A DNA stretch of 32,304 nucleotides. It comes from Catenaria anguillulae PL171. Taxonomy: Eukaryota > Blastocladiomycota > Blastocladiomycetes > Blastocladiales > Catenariaceae. The notes below the pieces were generated by a model, which was not told where the DNA came from, made no database searches, and saw only the letters and a program-made list of their open reading frames with translations. Location: NCBI GenBank assembly GCA_002102555.1, contig MCFL01000276.1, positions 1 through 32,304 on the forward strand, read 5' to 3'. Below are positions 1-8,956 of the stretch, in pieces (position 1 is the first letter of the stretch; each line of letters starts with the position of its first letter). Position numbers and translations under genes: made by a program.

Positions 1-337
1 GCACACGGCACCCGTTCATGGCCCACATGTTTGCGGTGCTGTGTATGCCATGGCCAAGCGACCGCAATGGAATCCGCAGACAGAGAGGTTTGCAACCGCG
101 TGCTCGGGTTGCCGAGTCAAGTGTGAATGCGGATGGGGTGCGGGCAGAAGAGTATGCGGCCATGGTGCGTGCGACGAGAGCAGTGTCAAACAGGTGATCA
201 AGTTGTGATGTACATACAAATATAAAGATTGCACACGATTCTGGTCCTCATGCTACACCTTGCTCTTTTCGGCGCCTCGGTCAACGCAAACGTCTTATCG
301 ACCTGCCTCTCCTCTTGCTTGCGCTTGTGCGCCCGTG
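1..337. other. Gene-free left edge
   Basis: I see no convincing gene here. It is the 3' flank of the first seven-helix copy. Short open frames on both strands have no recognisable domain and no paralog in the window. Confidence 0.4.
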
Positions 338-1465
338 TCACCTCCTCCTGAGCAGCGTCTCAAACGACGCCTCAACGGCACGCAACAGCAGCAGCGACGA
401 AGAACATGTTGAGCGGGTTGGATCGGATTGTTTTTGGGCAAAGTCAACGACAATGGCAAGGATACCAAATGTCCATAGAGCAATCATGGTCAGCCGAAAG
501 CACAATAACGTGCGCGACAAGGGGTAGTGAGCTGGCTGTGTTTGGATGTACTTGTGTGGGATGGTTTGCGCGACCGGATGCTGCCATGGATTTGCGCATG
601 GATTTGGAAAAGGAAGACAGTCGGGATTGACGCCTTTCCGGCACAGGCAGTGGGCGTGCGTCCGCACGGGGTCAGAGTTGCCAAGGTTATTGCTGCTCGA
701 GTCCTGAGTCGTGGCGCTGCTGGGCAGCGACCCCTCGATTGCATGGCCGCCGCAGGTTTTTGACGAGCTGCCACCAGCATCGTGTCGGATGATGTCGTGG
801 AAGCGCTGCGCCTCGATCATGCCTCAATCGGCCAGCTGGTGAGCCACTTTGCAAATTGGCCGACAATGCCCACGCTGTCGATGCCATGATGACCAGCGGC
901 AGTACTGCCATAAACACGACAATGGGGGCATCAATATACGACGTTGAAAACCATTCCTGGTCACTGGCGCTCGACCCTTTGCTTGCAAGAATCACAATGT
1001 ATTTGATGAGCCCACCCTCGAAAACGAGCCAGCAGATGAGAATCACCCAAAACGTGACTCGTAAAAACCGCTGGCGCTGGACAGGCTCTTTAGTCACAAT
1101 GACGGCGCATCTCTGGCACGTTGCATATGCTTGTAGCGGAAAGCGACAGCCCAAATGTGCACAAGTACATGACGCGAATGACGAAAAAGTTTGGCCGCGT
1201 CGTGTTGATGTAGAGAAGCGTCGACTGGATGCCGTTTCTGAGCGATTCGCCCACGTTGAGCACAGACACTATAAAGAGCAGCCTGGACCGCCGGGTCATG
1301 TATTGAATAGCCGAGTCGTTGGACATGAATCGATGACCAAGCTGCTCGGCAAATGCGCTGCGGAAGAGTATGGACGCGCACACGGAGCAGATGAGCCCGC
1401 TGGCAATGGACAGGCCAAATCGTGTTGACGGATGTGGCGGGATCCTGGAGGAATGGCATGGACAT
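338..1465 (-). pseudogene. Seven-helix membrane protein, copy 1 (frame-broken)
   Basis: A paralog of the genes at 1686-2945 and 8957-10453, recognised by shared motifs: AFAEQLGH, DSAIQ-MTRR, YATCQRCAVIVT, MAS-AWALS, PLSRT and VEASFE-LLR. Reading it against the paralogs needs three changes of frame, each a single extra base: near 1424 (after the N-terminal codons that start at ATG 1465), near 1125-1130 just before the QAYATCQRC motif, and one somewhere in the variable loop between about 690 and 826. Residue spacing against copy 2 is exact across the first junction, so small introns are unlikely there. The reading stops three residues after the last helix, whereas copies 2 and 3 have a C-terminal tail of roughly 60 residues or more. 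Either a decaying tandem duplicate or a sequence carrying indel errors; the body is otherwise well conserved. It lies head-to-tail with copy 2, about 220 bp away. Confidence 0.7.
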
Positions 1466-1685
1466 GGTGGCATTTGGGGAGCAGGTGCTTGGGGTCTCCT
1501 AATTCTTCATTCAACTGCCATCAGTGTCTGATTGAATCCCAGACAGTACATTTACACAGGTCAGTCACTTGTGCTTTGTCTGCATCACACACGCGCTTGT
1601 GTGAGGACAATCATGGAGGCACACGATGTTCTGCGACTGGCAGCTTGCAGTAGGTTATACACAAATGGAGGTATTCATTAACCAA

Positions 1686-2945
1686 TCATGTTGTATGAGT
1701 GCGAGCCGCCGCCGGAACAGTTGCTGTTCCTCCAACCAGCTCAGTGGCGAGCCTGTGCGACTCAACGTCCGCCTGACTCTGCTCCATTGCCACATCTTCG
1801 GTCACACCGCCAAACGTGCTGTTCATGGCCAACTCTTTGTCCTTTTTCTGCTGCGCCTGCTTGGCACACCTAAGCAGTTTCTCAAACGACGCCTCCACGG
1901 CAATGCACGTAGCGTTTAGTGCCGAGTTCAACGCATTTGTGCGCGTGTAGGGTAAAAACTCGAGAATGGACGCCGCCATGGCAAAGATCCAAAGGGATAT
2001 GAGTGCAAATGAGAGAACGATAAATGTGCGCGATAGCGGGTACATGAATTGGCCGTTCTGCAGATTGGATCCGGAGGTGACGACTCGTTTGGTTCGCTTG
2101 GCGGCCGACAGGACAGCTGTGGATACAGACGCAAGGGTCGAGTAGGTTCGGTTACGAGCAGATTGCAGCGCCACTTCGGATTGATTTGCCGCCCCGATGG
2201 CAGATTCGGCGGGGACAGAGATGGATGCACTGCCGATTTGCGAGGTGGATTGGGATGGGAGCGATCCAGATTGTCCAACCACTGCGCCGCCGTCCCGCCG
2301 CTTGGTTTTGATTCGTCCCCGAGAAACATTAACTGAAAGTGCCCAAGTTGACGAGGCCATGATGATGAATGGGAAAATCGCCGAGAAGGCAATGACCGAG
2401 TTGGGGACAAATGTCGTGTCCAACCAGGGCCGTGAGGTCGTGCTTGCTCCGCTTTGCGACAGCTCCAGTATTCGATAAATGATCCCTCCCTGAACCACGA
2501 GCGTTGAAAGAGCGCAGGTCCACATTGTGCCCCAAAGAAACCTGGCGCGCTGCTCGGGTTTGCTAGTCACAACAACAGCGCATCGTTGACACGTCGCATA
2601 CGTTTGAAGCGGAAGGGCAACGATAAACGTGAAGAGGTAAACGATGCGAACAAGCAGTAGATCCGGTATGTAACGGCCGTCCCATAGCATGAGCCATTGC
2701 GCGAGGTTCCGTACCGCGTCGATAAAGGTGAGGACTGACGCGAGAAACAACAACTTACATCGACGAGTCATGAACTGAATGGCAGAATCCGAGGCCATGA
2801 ATTGGTGGCCGAGCTGCTCAGCAAATGCACGGCGGACGAGGCTCACGGAGCAGGCTAAGGATATTGCGGCACCAAGTGCAGAGCAAATGATTGAATTCCG
2901 AAGCGTCCGTTCGTCCAAGAGCAGAACGGGTTGTGATTGATCCAT
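1686..2945 (-). CDS. Seven-helix membrane protein, copy 2 (orphan receptor-like)
   Basis: Uninterrupted 419-residue protein. Hydrophobic segments lie near residues 17-38, 63-87, 95-116, 136-159, 181-205 and 305-331, with a weaker seventh at about 338-352. A long Ser/Arg/Lys-rich loop (about 206-303) separates helices five and six, the layout of many G-protein-coupled receptors, but I see no family-defining receptor motif. Positions conserved with the copies at 338-1465 and 8957-10453 include DSAIQFMTRR (53-62), TYATCQRCAV (115-124), ASSTWALSVN (197-206) and VEASFEKLL (350-358). There is no signal peptide; the short N-terminus suits a multi-pass protein whose first helix acts as anchor. The ATG at 2945 is the first in frame and sits just before helix one. 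The tail (360-419) is charged and low in complexity. Function unknown; receptor-like is inference from topology only. Confidence 0.8.
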   Translation of the reverse strand: MDQSQPVLLLDERTLRNSIICSALGAAISLACSVSLVRRAFAEQLGHQFMASDSAIQFMTRRCKLLFLASVLTFIDAVRNLAQWLMLWDGRYIPDLLLVRIVYLFTFIVALPLQTYATCQRCAVVVTSKPEQRARFLWGTMWTCALSTLVVQGGIIYRILELSQSGASTTSRPWLDTTFVPNSVIAFSAIFPFIIMASSTWALSVNVSRGRIKTKRRDGGAVVGQSGSLPSQSTSQIGSASISVPAESAIGAANQSEVALQSARNRTYSTLASVSTAVLSAAKRTKRVVTSGSNLQNGQFMYPLSRTFIVLSFALISLWIFAMAASILEFLPYTRTNALNSALNATCIAVEASFEKLLRCAKQAQQKKDKELAMNSTFGGVTEDVAMEQSQADVESHRLATELVGGTATVPAAARTHTT

Positions 2946-3708
2946 GTCGAGCGTTGAAATAGGCTGTTGTGTACATGGGCAACTGCGATATTAGTGCATA
3001 ACGTTGGAGTCGCTCCTTATTGAATGCCAGTAGTCCTGCTTCGACTTGAATCACCTGTGTTCAAACGTGGTCACATGTGTACTTCGCAAACTGGGCGAAC
3101 TTGAAGGTAGTAGGTGCGAACAAATGAGTTGCGCTTGTTGCGCTGTGTTCCCACTCAACAGCGAAAAGATGCAGGGTTGGTAAACTAGGGAGTATGGAGG
3201 GACGACATACCTGGTTTTGCGCGGAATGCATATTCCATTTGATCCATTCGAAGTAACAAGGATTTTAATGATTTTTTTGCACAACCGCCCACCCTGGGCA
3301 AAATGTCTACCACATCGTTCAGTCCCGGCCATTTTGCCCGCCATGGATGCACCAGCGCCGTGAGGCGTGAGGGCGCCTGCCACTGCAGTCTGCCATCGGC
3401 TCTCAGTCCGAGCTCATTTCCTTTTGGCCACGGTTGACCGCCGGCAAGTTCGCTCCCGGTTCGACCGGCTCGGGCCAAGTCTGGAATCTGAAATGAGCAT
3501 GAAATAGAGCTGGTGAGCTGGTGACAAACAACGAAAGAATAAATGACTGTACACTGATACTGAAAGAAAAGAAACATAAAGCGACGGAAACACAAACTGC
3601 CTGCGTGAAAGCAATGAAGAATCGGATGGAAAAGACGACACGAGGACATACACAATGGTGCAGCACCGATCACGAACCAAACCCTCCACCAACTCGTCAA
3701 TCCTGCTG
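2946..3708. other. Upstream region of seven-helix copy 2
   Basis: No supported gene. Open frames of 80-170 codons occur on both strands but lack domains, and their codon composition differs from the clear genes nearby. It is likely the promoter side of the 1686-2945 gene. Confidence 0.4.
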
Positions 3709-4041
3709 CCTCAATCTCTCCCTTGCCTCATCTTGGCACCGCGACCCGCCGCTGCCCGGTCGGCGCCCTTCGGGGCGCCTGGAGACTTGGCGGCTCTTTT
3801 CAACAAGGTTGAAACAAGTCACGGTAGACGTAGCCACCAGCAATGAACGCATGAGAGTGCGTGCAACAGGGGACGCGGTCGCGAGACCACACACCAATGA
3901 CGTAAACGCAGGACGACAGTCCAGCAGCATTGCGTGAATGGTCCTTGCGCTCTGCGCAACGCGCCGCCCACTCCAGGCACCCTGAAGGGCGCCGGACGGG
4001 CGGCGGCGGGTCGCGGTGCCAAGATGAGGCAAGGGTTGAGG
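3709..4041. repeat. Foldback element with ~70-bp inverted arms
   Basis: The left arm (3709-3782) and right arm (3973-4041) are inverted copies. Both carry the core CTTGCCTCATCTTGGCACCG (right arm as its complement), followed by a GC-rich stretch ending in GCGCC. Weaker pairing continues inward to about 3794 and 3963. The arms enclose about 190 bp with no coding potential that I can see. The two outer ends differ by a five-base insertion in the left arm. No clear target-site duplication is visible. This fits a MITE-like or foldback repeat, but no second copy lies in the window, so mobility is inference. Confidence 0.6.
3762..3779 (+). other. Perfect hairpin with TTCG loop
   Basis: GGCGCCC-TTCG-GGGCGCC is a seven-base-pair all-GC stem closed by a TTCG (UUCG in RNA) tetraloop, a class known to be unusually stable. 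It is nested inside the left arm of the larger inverted repeat; the right arm has an imperfect version near 3976-3993. If transcribed it would fold strongly. Confidence 0.6.
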
Positions 4042-4300
4042 AACAAAGCACGAATGATGGCGAAGGCAGGAAAGATCAGAGGTGGTAGCGCGCGAGCGGA
4101 GACAAGAGTGACGACGAGAAGAAGAACAGTAAGGTGGGCCATGAGAAAATTGGCGATGGAGAAGATGGAAGATATGAAGGCACGATGCAAGAAAGATGCA
4201 ACTTGAAAAATGAGAGCGATGACAAAGAAGACGTGGATGAGAGAATGAAGGAGAATGAGGGAAGAAACAAGAGGGAAAAGCCAATTGGCATTAGGCTGGC
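4042..4300. other. Purine-rich 3' flank
   Basis: The plus strand is strongly purine-rich (GAAGAAG/GAAAA/GAGAATGAGG runs) between about 4080 and 4280. It follows the stop of the minus-strand ankyrin gene. No gene is supported. Confidence 0.35.
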
Positions 4301-6989
4301 TCAAGCAAACATGGCAATCTTGTCCTTGACCCACTGGAGGGTGCGCTTCTTGGTCCCATTTGCCGTCTCCTTGCGCATCTCGACCTGGAATTTGGCCATA
4401 TCCAGCGGCGTGCGGCCACAGTCATCTTCCATCTGCAGGGCGTGGGCGACAACTTCGCGATCGGTCACGTCCAAAATCACCTCGCCCCACAACTTCTCGA
4501 GCCATTCTACGGCACTCTTGGAGCCGCACGTAGCGTGGAAAAAGTTGCCGCCATCCCCGTCGCGCTGGTTGGCCGCGGCAAAGGTCGATTTTGCGCCCAT
4601 GATGCGCAAATGGTGCTCGACAAAGATGGAGTTCTTCTTCCATGCCGCAACGTGGATTGGCAAGAAGCCCGATGCGTTTGCGCGCGACAAGGCCACGTTT
4701 GTCGCGAAGGCACGGCACGAGTCACAACCCATAGGTTTGTGGCTGAGGTACGACGATTGAGGACACGGAGCAAGCACAGGAGCGGGCACTTGGCGTCGGT
4801 GAAGGTATTCAAACATGGCAGCAACCAGATCGGGGCGCGTACAATGCGCAAGGGCGTGCAGCGGGTCTGGGTATGCAACCGTACTCGTCCAGAAATCTGT
4901 GCATGTTTGCAAGAGCTACATGTGAGACTTGAAGAGCGCACAACATGGAATCAGAGTGGACGCAAACGTACACGGGCGGATCACATCAGCATGGTCACCC
5001 AACAGCGCAAAGGTTTCCACAATTTGGACTTCAGACCACAACGAATTGGCGCCGCCACGAATGTGCTTCTCGATGAGCAGCGAGGTCGCGTTGTGAATTG
5101 CTTCGACTTGGAATTTGCCGGCGCGAAGCAAGTTGAAGATCATTGGGTTGAATGCGGCTGCCGTTTCCAGCATGCCCCACAGAGCGACCTCGGGGCAAAA
5201 GTGTGGGCCTGGTATACAACACAGTTGCCAAGTCAACCGCTGGAGACCATGAGCTTTGCTGGCGAGAGATGGGGGAACGAACCAAGTTGTGGTGATGGTG
5301 GTGGGGTAACGGCTTGCTCGTTTTGGGCGGAAACCAAGTGTGCAATCAGCTCAGCAATCTCCTTGTCGACCGCGGTCATCTTGGCACGCTTTGCAACCGG
5401 CGCGGGTGAAGACTCAGGCAAGTCAGATGTGTCGTCCTCCTCATCGCCTGGAGCACTGGCCGCCTTGCGCTTTAACTTGATGACTCGACGAGCTTGGCGG
5501 TCGCAACGCACGGTGACTTCTTTCGGTACTGAAAACAGCAATTGTTGGGGACAGGGGTCAGTCCATGCCAGTGGGGTTGAGACCAATTGGCAAATGTTGC
5601 GTACAGCCGTTGACGACAATCCCATTCACCACGACAACAAGCAAATGCTTCCTGAGAGGAGTCACGTTGAATGTCATGGTGAGCGGCAATGTACGAGCTC
5701 CAGTCTGAGTCAACTTGCCAGCATCCACGCTGCCGGTGGCACGAAGTGCGCTCCACTTCGATCCAACAATGAGCTGGTCCAAGTTGACAACTTTCTTGAG
5801 CTGCTTGGGTGTCATGGGGATCAGCGATGCTTCCCACTTGAGATCCACAAGGCCGGCCGTTGTTGTCGTCACCTTCACGGGTACAGTAACCGTTGCTTCG
5901 TACTCGTCCTGATCCGCCTCCTTATCAACATCGACTGCATCCGAGCCCGTGTCAACAGCGACTTCGGCGCCCGAATCGATGTCGTCGTCACCCTTGACCT
6001 TGAAGTACGTCAAAATCCAAGCCCCCATCTCAAACTTGTGACGCATGACCTCGGGGTTGGCTGCGGCAATCCGATCCGAGATGACTCGGACGGCAGTAAC
6101 GATCGGTTCAGGCTCGTCGTCCGGGGGTTGGACAGGACCATAACCACAGGCGTGGTGCACGGACGCGGCCAAATCGGCTGGGGCGACCGAGGGCGGCACC
6201 GTGTTGGCGGCCGAGGCGAGAAAAGCCGGACCGAACGGCGGCGGCAAAGGGTGCGAAAAGGACGAGGGCGGGTGGACCGGTAACTGACTGGGCTGCTGAG
6301 GCGGCGCTTGTTGGTGACCAGGGGCAACGTCAGGGGGCGGCGGAAATAGGTTGGTTTGATCACCCTGAATCAAATGCAAGTGTCACAATCCTAGCTAGCT
6401 CTGCAGACGGCCTGTAGACGGCGATAAAATCAACGAACCGACGAAGCCAGATCACTCGATGAACTCCGGCGCGAGGGGTCGTCCTCGAGGACGTTGGACG
6501 TGCCAGCATCGGTCTCGAGGCCGAGCAGGGCTTGCGAAGCGCTAATGACGGCGGGGTCTTCGGAATGGGTCACGGCCGCACTCGCGGTCGGCGCAAGCGC
6601 GACGGTTGCGGGCTTGTCGGCGCAGCGGGCGGCAGACCCACCGTACGCGAGATCGGTCGTGAAGGGCATGGCGAATTGAAACACGTCGGCAAGAGGCTCG
6701 TTGAGTCGAGACGTGAGCGGTGGCAAAGATGCAGCTGAAACGTCTGACGGGTTGGACTTGGTGTGGAACGGCAGGGACAAGGAGGGAGCACCAGGACATC
6801 AACTGATTGTTTGCGCAGGCGTGGAAGACAAGAAAGAGAGACTCCGCGTACGGAAATGAAGGGCGGTGTTTGGCCACCAGGCTGAGCGCCTTCCATGAGG
6901 ACTTCTGCAATCGGATCATAGCCGCCAAAGGTGTGGAGTGGGTTGATTTGCGAGGGCAACGGAATCGACCAATCCCCGGGGTTTGTCAT
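4301..6989 (-). CDS. Pro-rich / NLS / ankyrin-like protein, six exons
   Basis: Proposed exons on the minus strand: 6852-6989, 6439-6756, 5605-6364, 5248-5528, 4972-5188 and 4301-4893, totalling 769 codons including the stop (768 residues) with all phases consistent. Introns: 6757-6851 (weak AAG acceptor), 6365-6438, 5529-5604 (good GTACGC donor and TTTTCAG acceptor), 5189-5247 (weak GTCTCC donor) and 4894-4971 (GTACGT donor). The N-terminal third is Pro/Ser/Ala-rich. Residues about 200-415 form a conserved-looking, partly beta-like region I do not recognise. Basic patches (RRVIKLKRK near 420, AKRAK near 450) look like nuclear localisation signals. The C-terminal part has ankyrin-type segments such as GFLPIHVAAWKKN and CGRTPLDMAK. 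A DNA-binding-domain-plus-ankyrin layout, as in fungal Mga2/Spt23 or Swi6/Mbp1 proteins, is possible, but I see no IPT or APSES domain. The weakest link is the 5189-5247 intron; if wrong, these are two adjacent genes. Confidence 0.55.
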
Positions 6990-7140
6990 CTTGATGGGCG
7001 ATGGTTGGCGCTGATGGTGGCGAGGGGATATGAACTAGGCGGAATGGTCGCGATGACAGCTACCGAGCTCGTTTGTGACAGGGTGCCGCGACAGAGCAAG
7101 GTTGAGTCTAAACGCTCGAACAAAGGGCGATGCTTGACGG

Positions 7141-7167
7141 GCAGAGAGAGGGAGGGAGAGGTGGGGA
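7141..7167 (-). promoter_or_regulatory. CT-rich tract upstream of the ankyrin/NLS gene
   Basis: On the minus strand this is an almost pure pyrimidine tract about 155 bp before the ATG at 6989. CT-rich boxes are common in fungal core promoters. The rest of 6990-7506 shows no supported gene. Confidence 0.3.
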
Positions 7168-7506
7168 GACGGACGCTTATGAAGCGTGAGTTCAGGAATA
7201 GCAAAATATCGATGGCGGCAATGGCATTGTAGGGATCAGCATTCGCCGCGCACCCTGTTGTCCATCTCCTGTCCGCTGGCAGCAACGCCACACGCGCACC
7301 ATGGACGGCAACTCAAAGTGACTGATTCACATCCACGTGAGCATCTTGCGCACATGGGATCAAAGCTGCAGCCCAGAATCGGATGGTGAAGTGTATAATG
7401 CTCTTGCTCGAAAATCTGATGATTTGAAGAAGCAGTCGAGTGCGCTGTGAAGTCTTGGTGATTGTGTGAAAACGTCTGCTACAGGTGAAGCATTTTTCGA
7501 GCCGCC

Positions 7507-8781
7507 CTAGTGACCCACCACCTCCACCACGACTCCTTCACACGCATGCTCGATCGCAGTCTTGACCTCTTCGCTATTGACCGCACGATCCACAATGTTC
7601 AACACGACCTTTTTCCTGCGACCGCGCATGCCTTGAGGCACGCTCCATGCTGCAATGATGCCATCCTTGATCCAATCCACGATATCGACCTGTCCTAAAT
7701 GCAACCCGGCCAAAGCCGGATGCCTTGTCAACAGCCCAGCAAGCAAACCACTGGCAGCTGCCATGTCCTGTTGTCCTCGTGCGCCAATCGCAAACTGATT
7801 GAACCCAACCAACTTGAGAGCACGCAAACTGGGGCAATGCAAATCGCACAAGATGACGGCAAGTGCCTCGTCGGGTGTGGCATTGAGCGTGCGGCAATCC
7901 ACGTGAATGGCGAGCGACTCGAGATGCGGGGCAAGGCGGCGCAGGGCCAAGACGCTGGACCGCCACGTCAGCGCATTGTTAGGCAGTGTCATGCACTGGT
8001 TGAGCGTGAGAGATGAGAGTTTCGGGCAGTGTGTGGCGAGGTGTGTAATGAGGTGCGGTGTGTCGAGAGGATCAATGCGGGCGAGTGAGAGGTGAGTGAG
8101 TTGTGGGACGATTGAGAGTAGCGATTTGAGTTTGAGAGTGGCGAGTGGGCCCGAGTGTCGTGGGGGCGCCGGTGCCCAATGATGAGCAGTGGCCACGTCC
8201 GAGTCGGTGATGGAGAGCGAATGCAGCCGGGGACATTGCGCGCCAAGGCGCTCGAGCTGGTGGCAAGTGAGGTCGGCAAGCGGGAGAGAGAGGGACATGT
8301 GGCGGACAAGGGTGGGTGCCTCCGAGTGTTTGTTTGCATGCTGGTTTGCGGTGGTGAGCGAGGCGAGGAAGCGGTCGAGCGCTTGCGTGGACTGAATGTG
8401 CGGGCGGGCAAAGAGGCGATGGGCGGCGGGCGAGTAGAGTTGGTGGCAGGCGAGGGCGCAGGAGAGGACGTCGGCAACGGGCAAAAGGCGGGTGATTTGG
8501 ACGAGAAGGTCCAGCGGTAAGTCGACAAGACTCGTGGAAGCCTTGGCTGTGACTTGGCCATGGCCATTGTCGGTGAGATCAAAGAGGGAGTCGGAGCGGT
8601 GGGGCGGTGCCAGTGAGTGTGGACCCAGTAGCTGAGCAAGTGGTGTCAGAGTCGGAGTCGAGGCCATGGCAACGGTCAACAGTGGCAAATCAAGCGATGA
8701 CTTGGAATTCTTGGGCTTTTTTTCGGGTGACTCCAAGTTGGCATTGCATAGCATGCATATCATCCATGTAGAGGTTGGCAT
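7507..8781 (-). CDS. F-box protein with leucine-rich C-terminal region
   Basis: Intronless. From the first ATG (8781) it gives 424 residues; a second start at ATG 8667 (386 residues) has a better GCC-ATG-G context. An F-box lies near residues 85-124 (LVDLPLDLLVQITRLLP-ADVLSCALACHQLYSPA), matching the L-P-E/D-I-L---LP--DLL--- pattern. Downstream are irregular leucine-rich segments (for example LHSLSITDSD, LTHLSLARID, LSSLTLNQC, LRALKLVGF, LAGLHLGQVD), as in FBXL-type proteins. F-box proteins bring substrates to SCF ubiquitin ligases through Skp1; the leucine-rich part would bind the target, which cannot be read from sequence. The protein ends in a short Lys/Arg patch (RGRRKKVVLNIV) and an acidic/Val tail. 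Confidence 0.8.
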   Translation of the reverse strand: MPTSTWMICMLCNANLESPEKKPKNSKSSLDLPLLTVAMASTPTLTPLAQLLGPHSLAPPHRSDSLFDLTDNGHGQVTAKASTSLVDLPLDLLVQITRLLPVADVLSCALACHQLYSPAAHRLFARPHIQSTQALDRFLASLTTANQHANKHSEAPTLVRHMSLSLPLADLTCHQLERLGAQCPRLHSLSITDSDVATAHHWAPAPPRHSGPLATLKLKSLLSIVPQLTHLSLARIDPLDTPHLITHLATHCPKLSSLTLNQCMTLPNNALTWRSSVLALRRLAPHLESLAIHVDCRTLNATPDEALAVILCDLHCPSLRALKLVGFNQFAIGARGQQDMAAASGLLAGLLTRHPALAGLHLGQVDIVDWIKDGIIAAWSVPQGMRGRRKKVVLNIVDRAVNSEEVKTAIEHACEGVVVEVVGH

Positions 8782-8923
8782 GTGGGAACTCGGCTGTGTC
8801 TGTGGGAATGGGAGAGGGTGGCGTCCAGATTGACCAATCGGCGGCCCTTCCTCTTCACGCAATCGTCCGTCTCATATCCGGCTCTGAATCTAAAGATCTA
8901 ATGCTCCTCTCGTTCCCACCTTG

Positions 8924-8933
8924 CCTATATATA
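8924..8933 (-). promoter_or_regulatory. TATA-like box for the F-box gene
   Basis: On the minus strand this reads TATATATAGG, about 145 bp before the first ATG (8781). An inverted CCAAT motif (GATTGGTC on the minus strand) lies near 8830-8840. The spacer to the neighbouring minus-strand gene (stop at 8957) is short, so this is a plausible core promoter. Confidence 0.4.
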
Positions 8934-8956
8934 CTTGTGCATTGTGTGTTTATTCT

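Noticed and set aside
4301-5236. Ankyrin part as a separate gene starting near 5170
   Set aside because: It would leave no promoter space after the stop at 5233 on the same strand, and a single model keeps all phases. Kept only as an alternative because the 5189-5247 donor is weak.
4442-6283. A 613-codon plus-strand open frame
   Set aside because: It lies antisense to the six-exon minus-strand gene, crosses its introns without change in character, has no domain, and its translation is rich in unlikely Arg/Cys/His mixtures. It is a by-product of the codon bias of the other strand.
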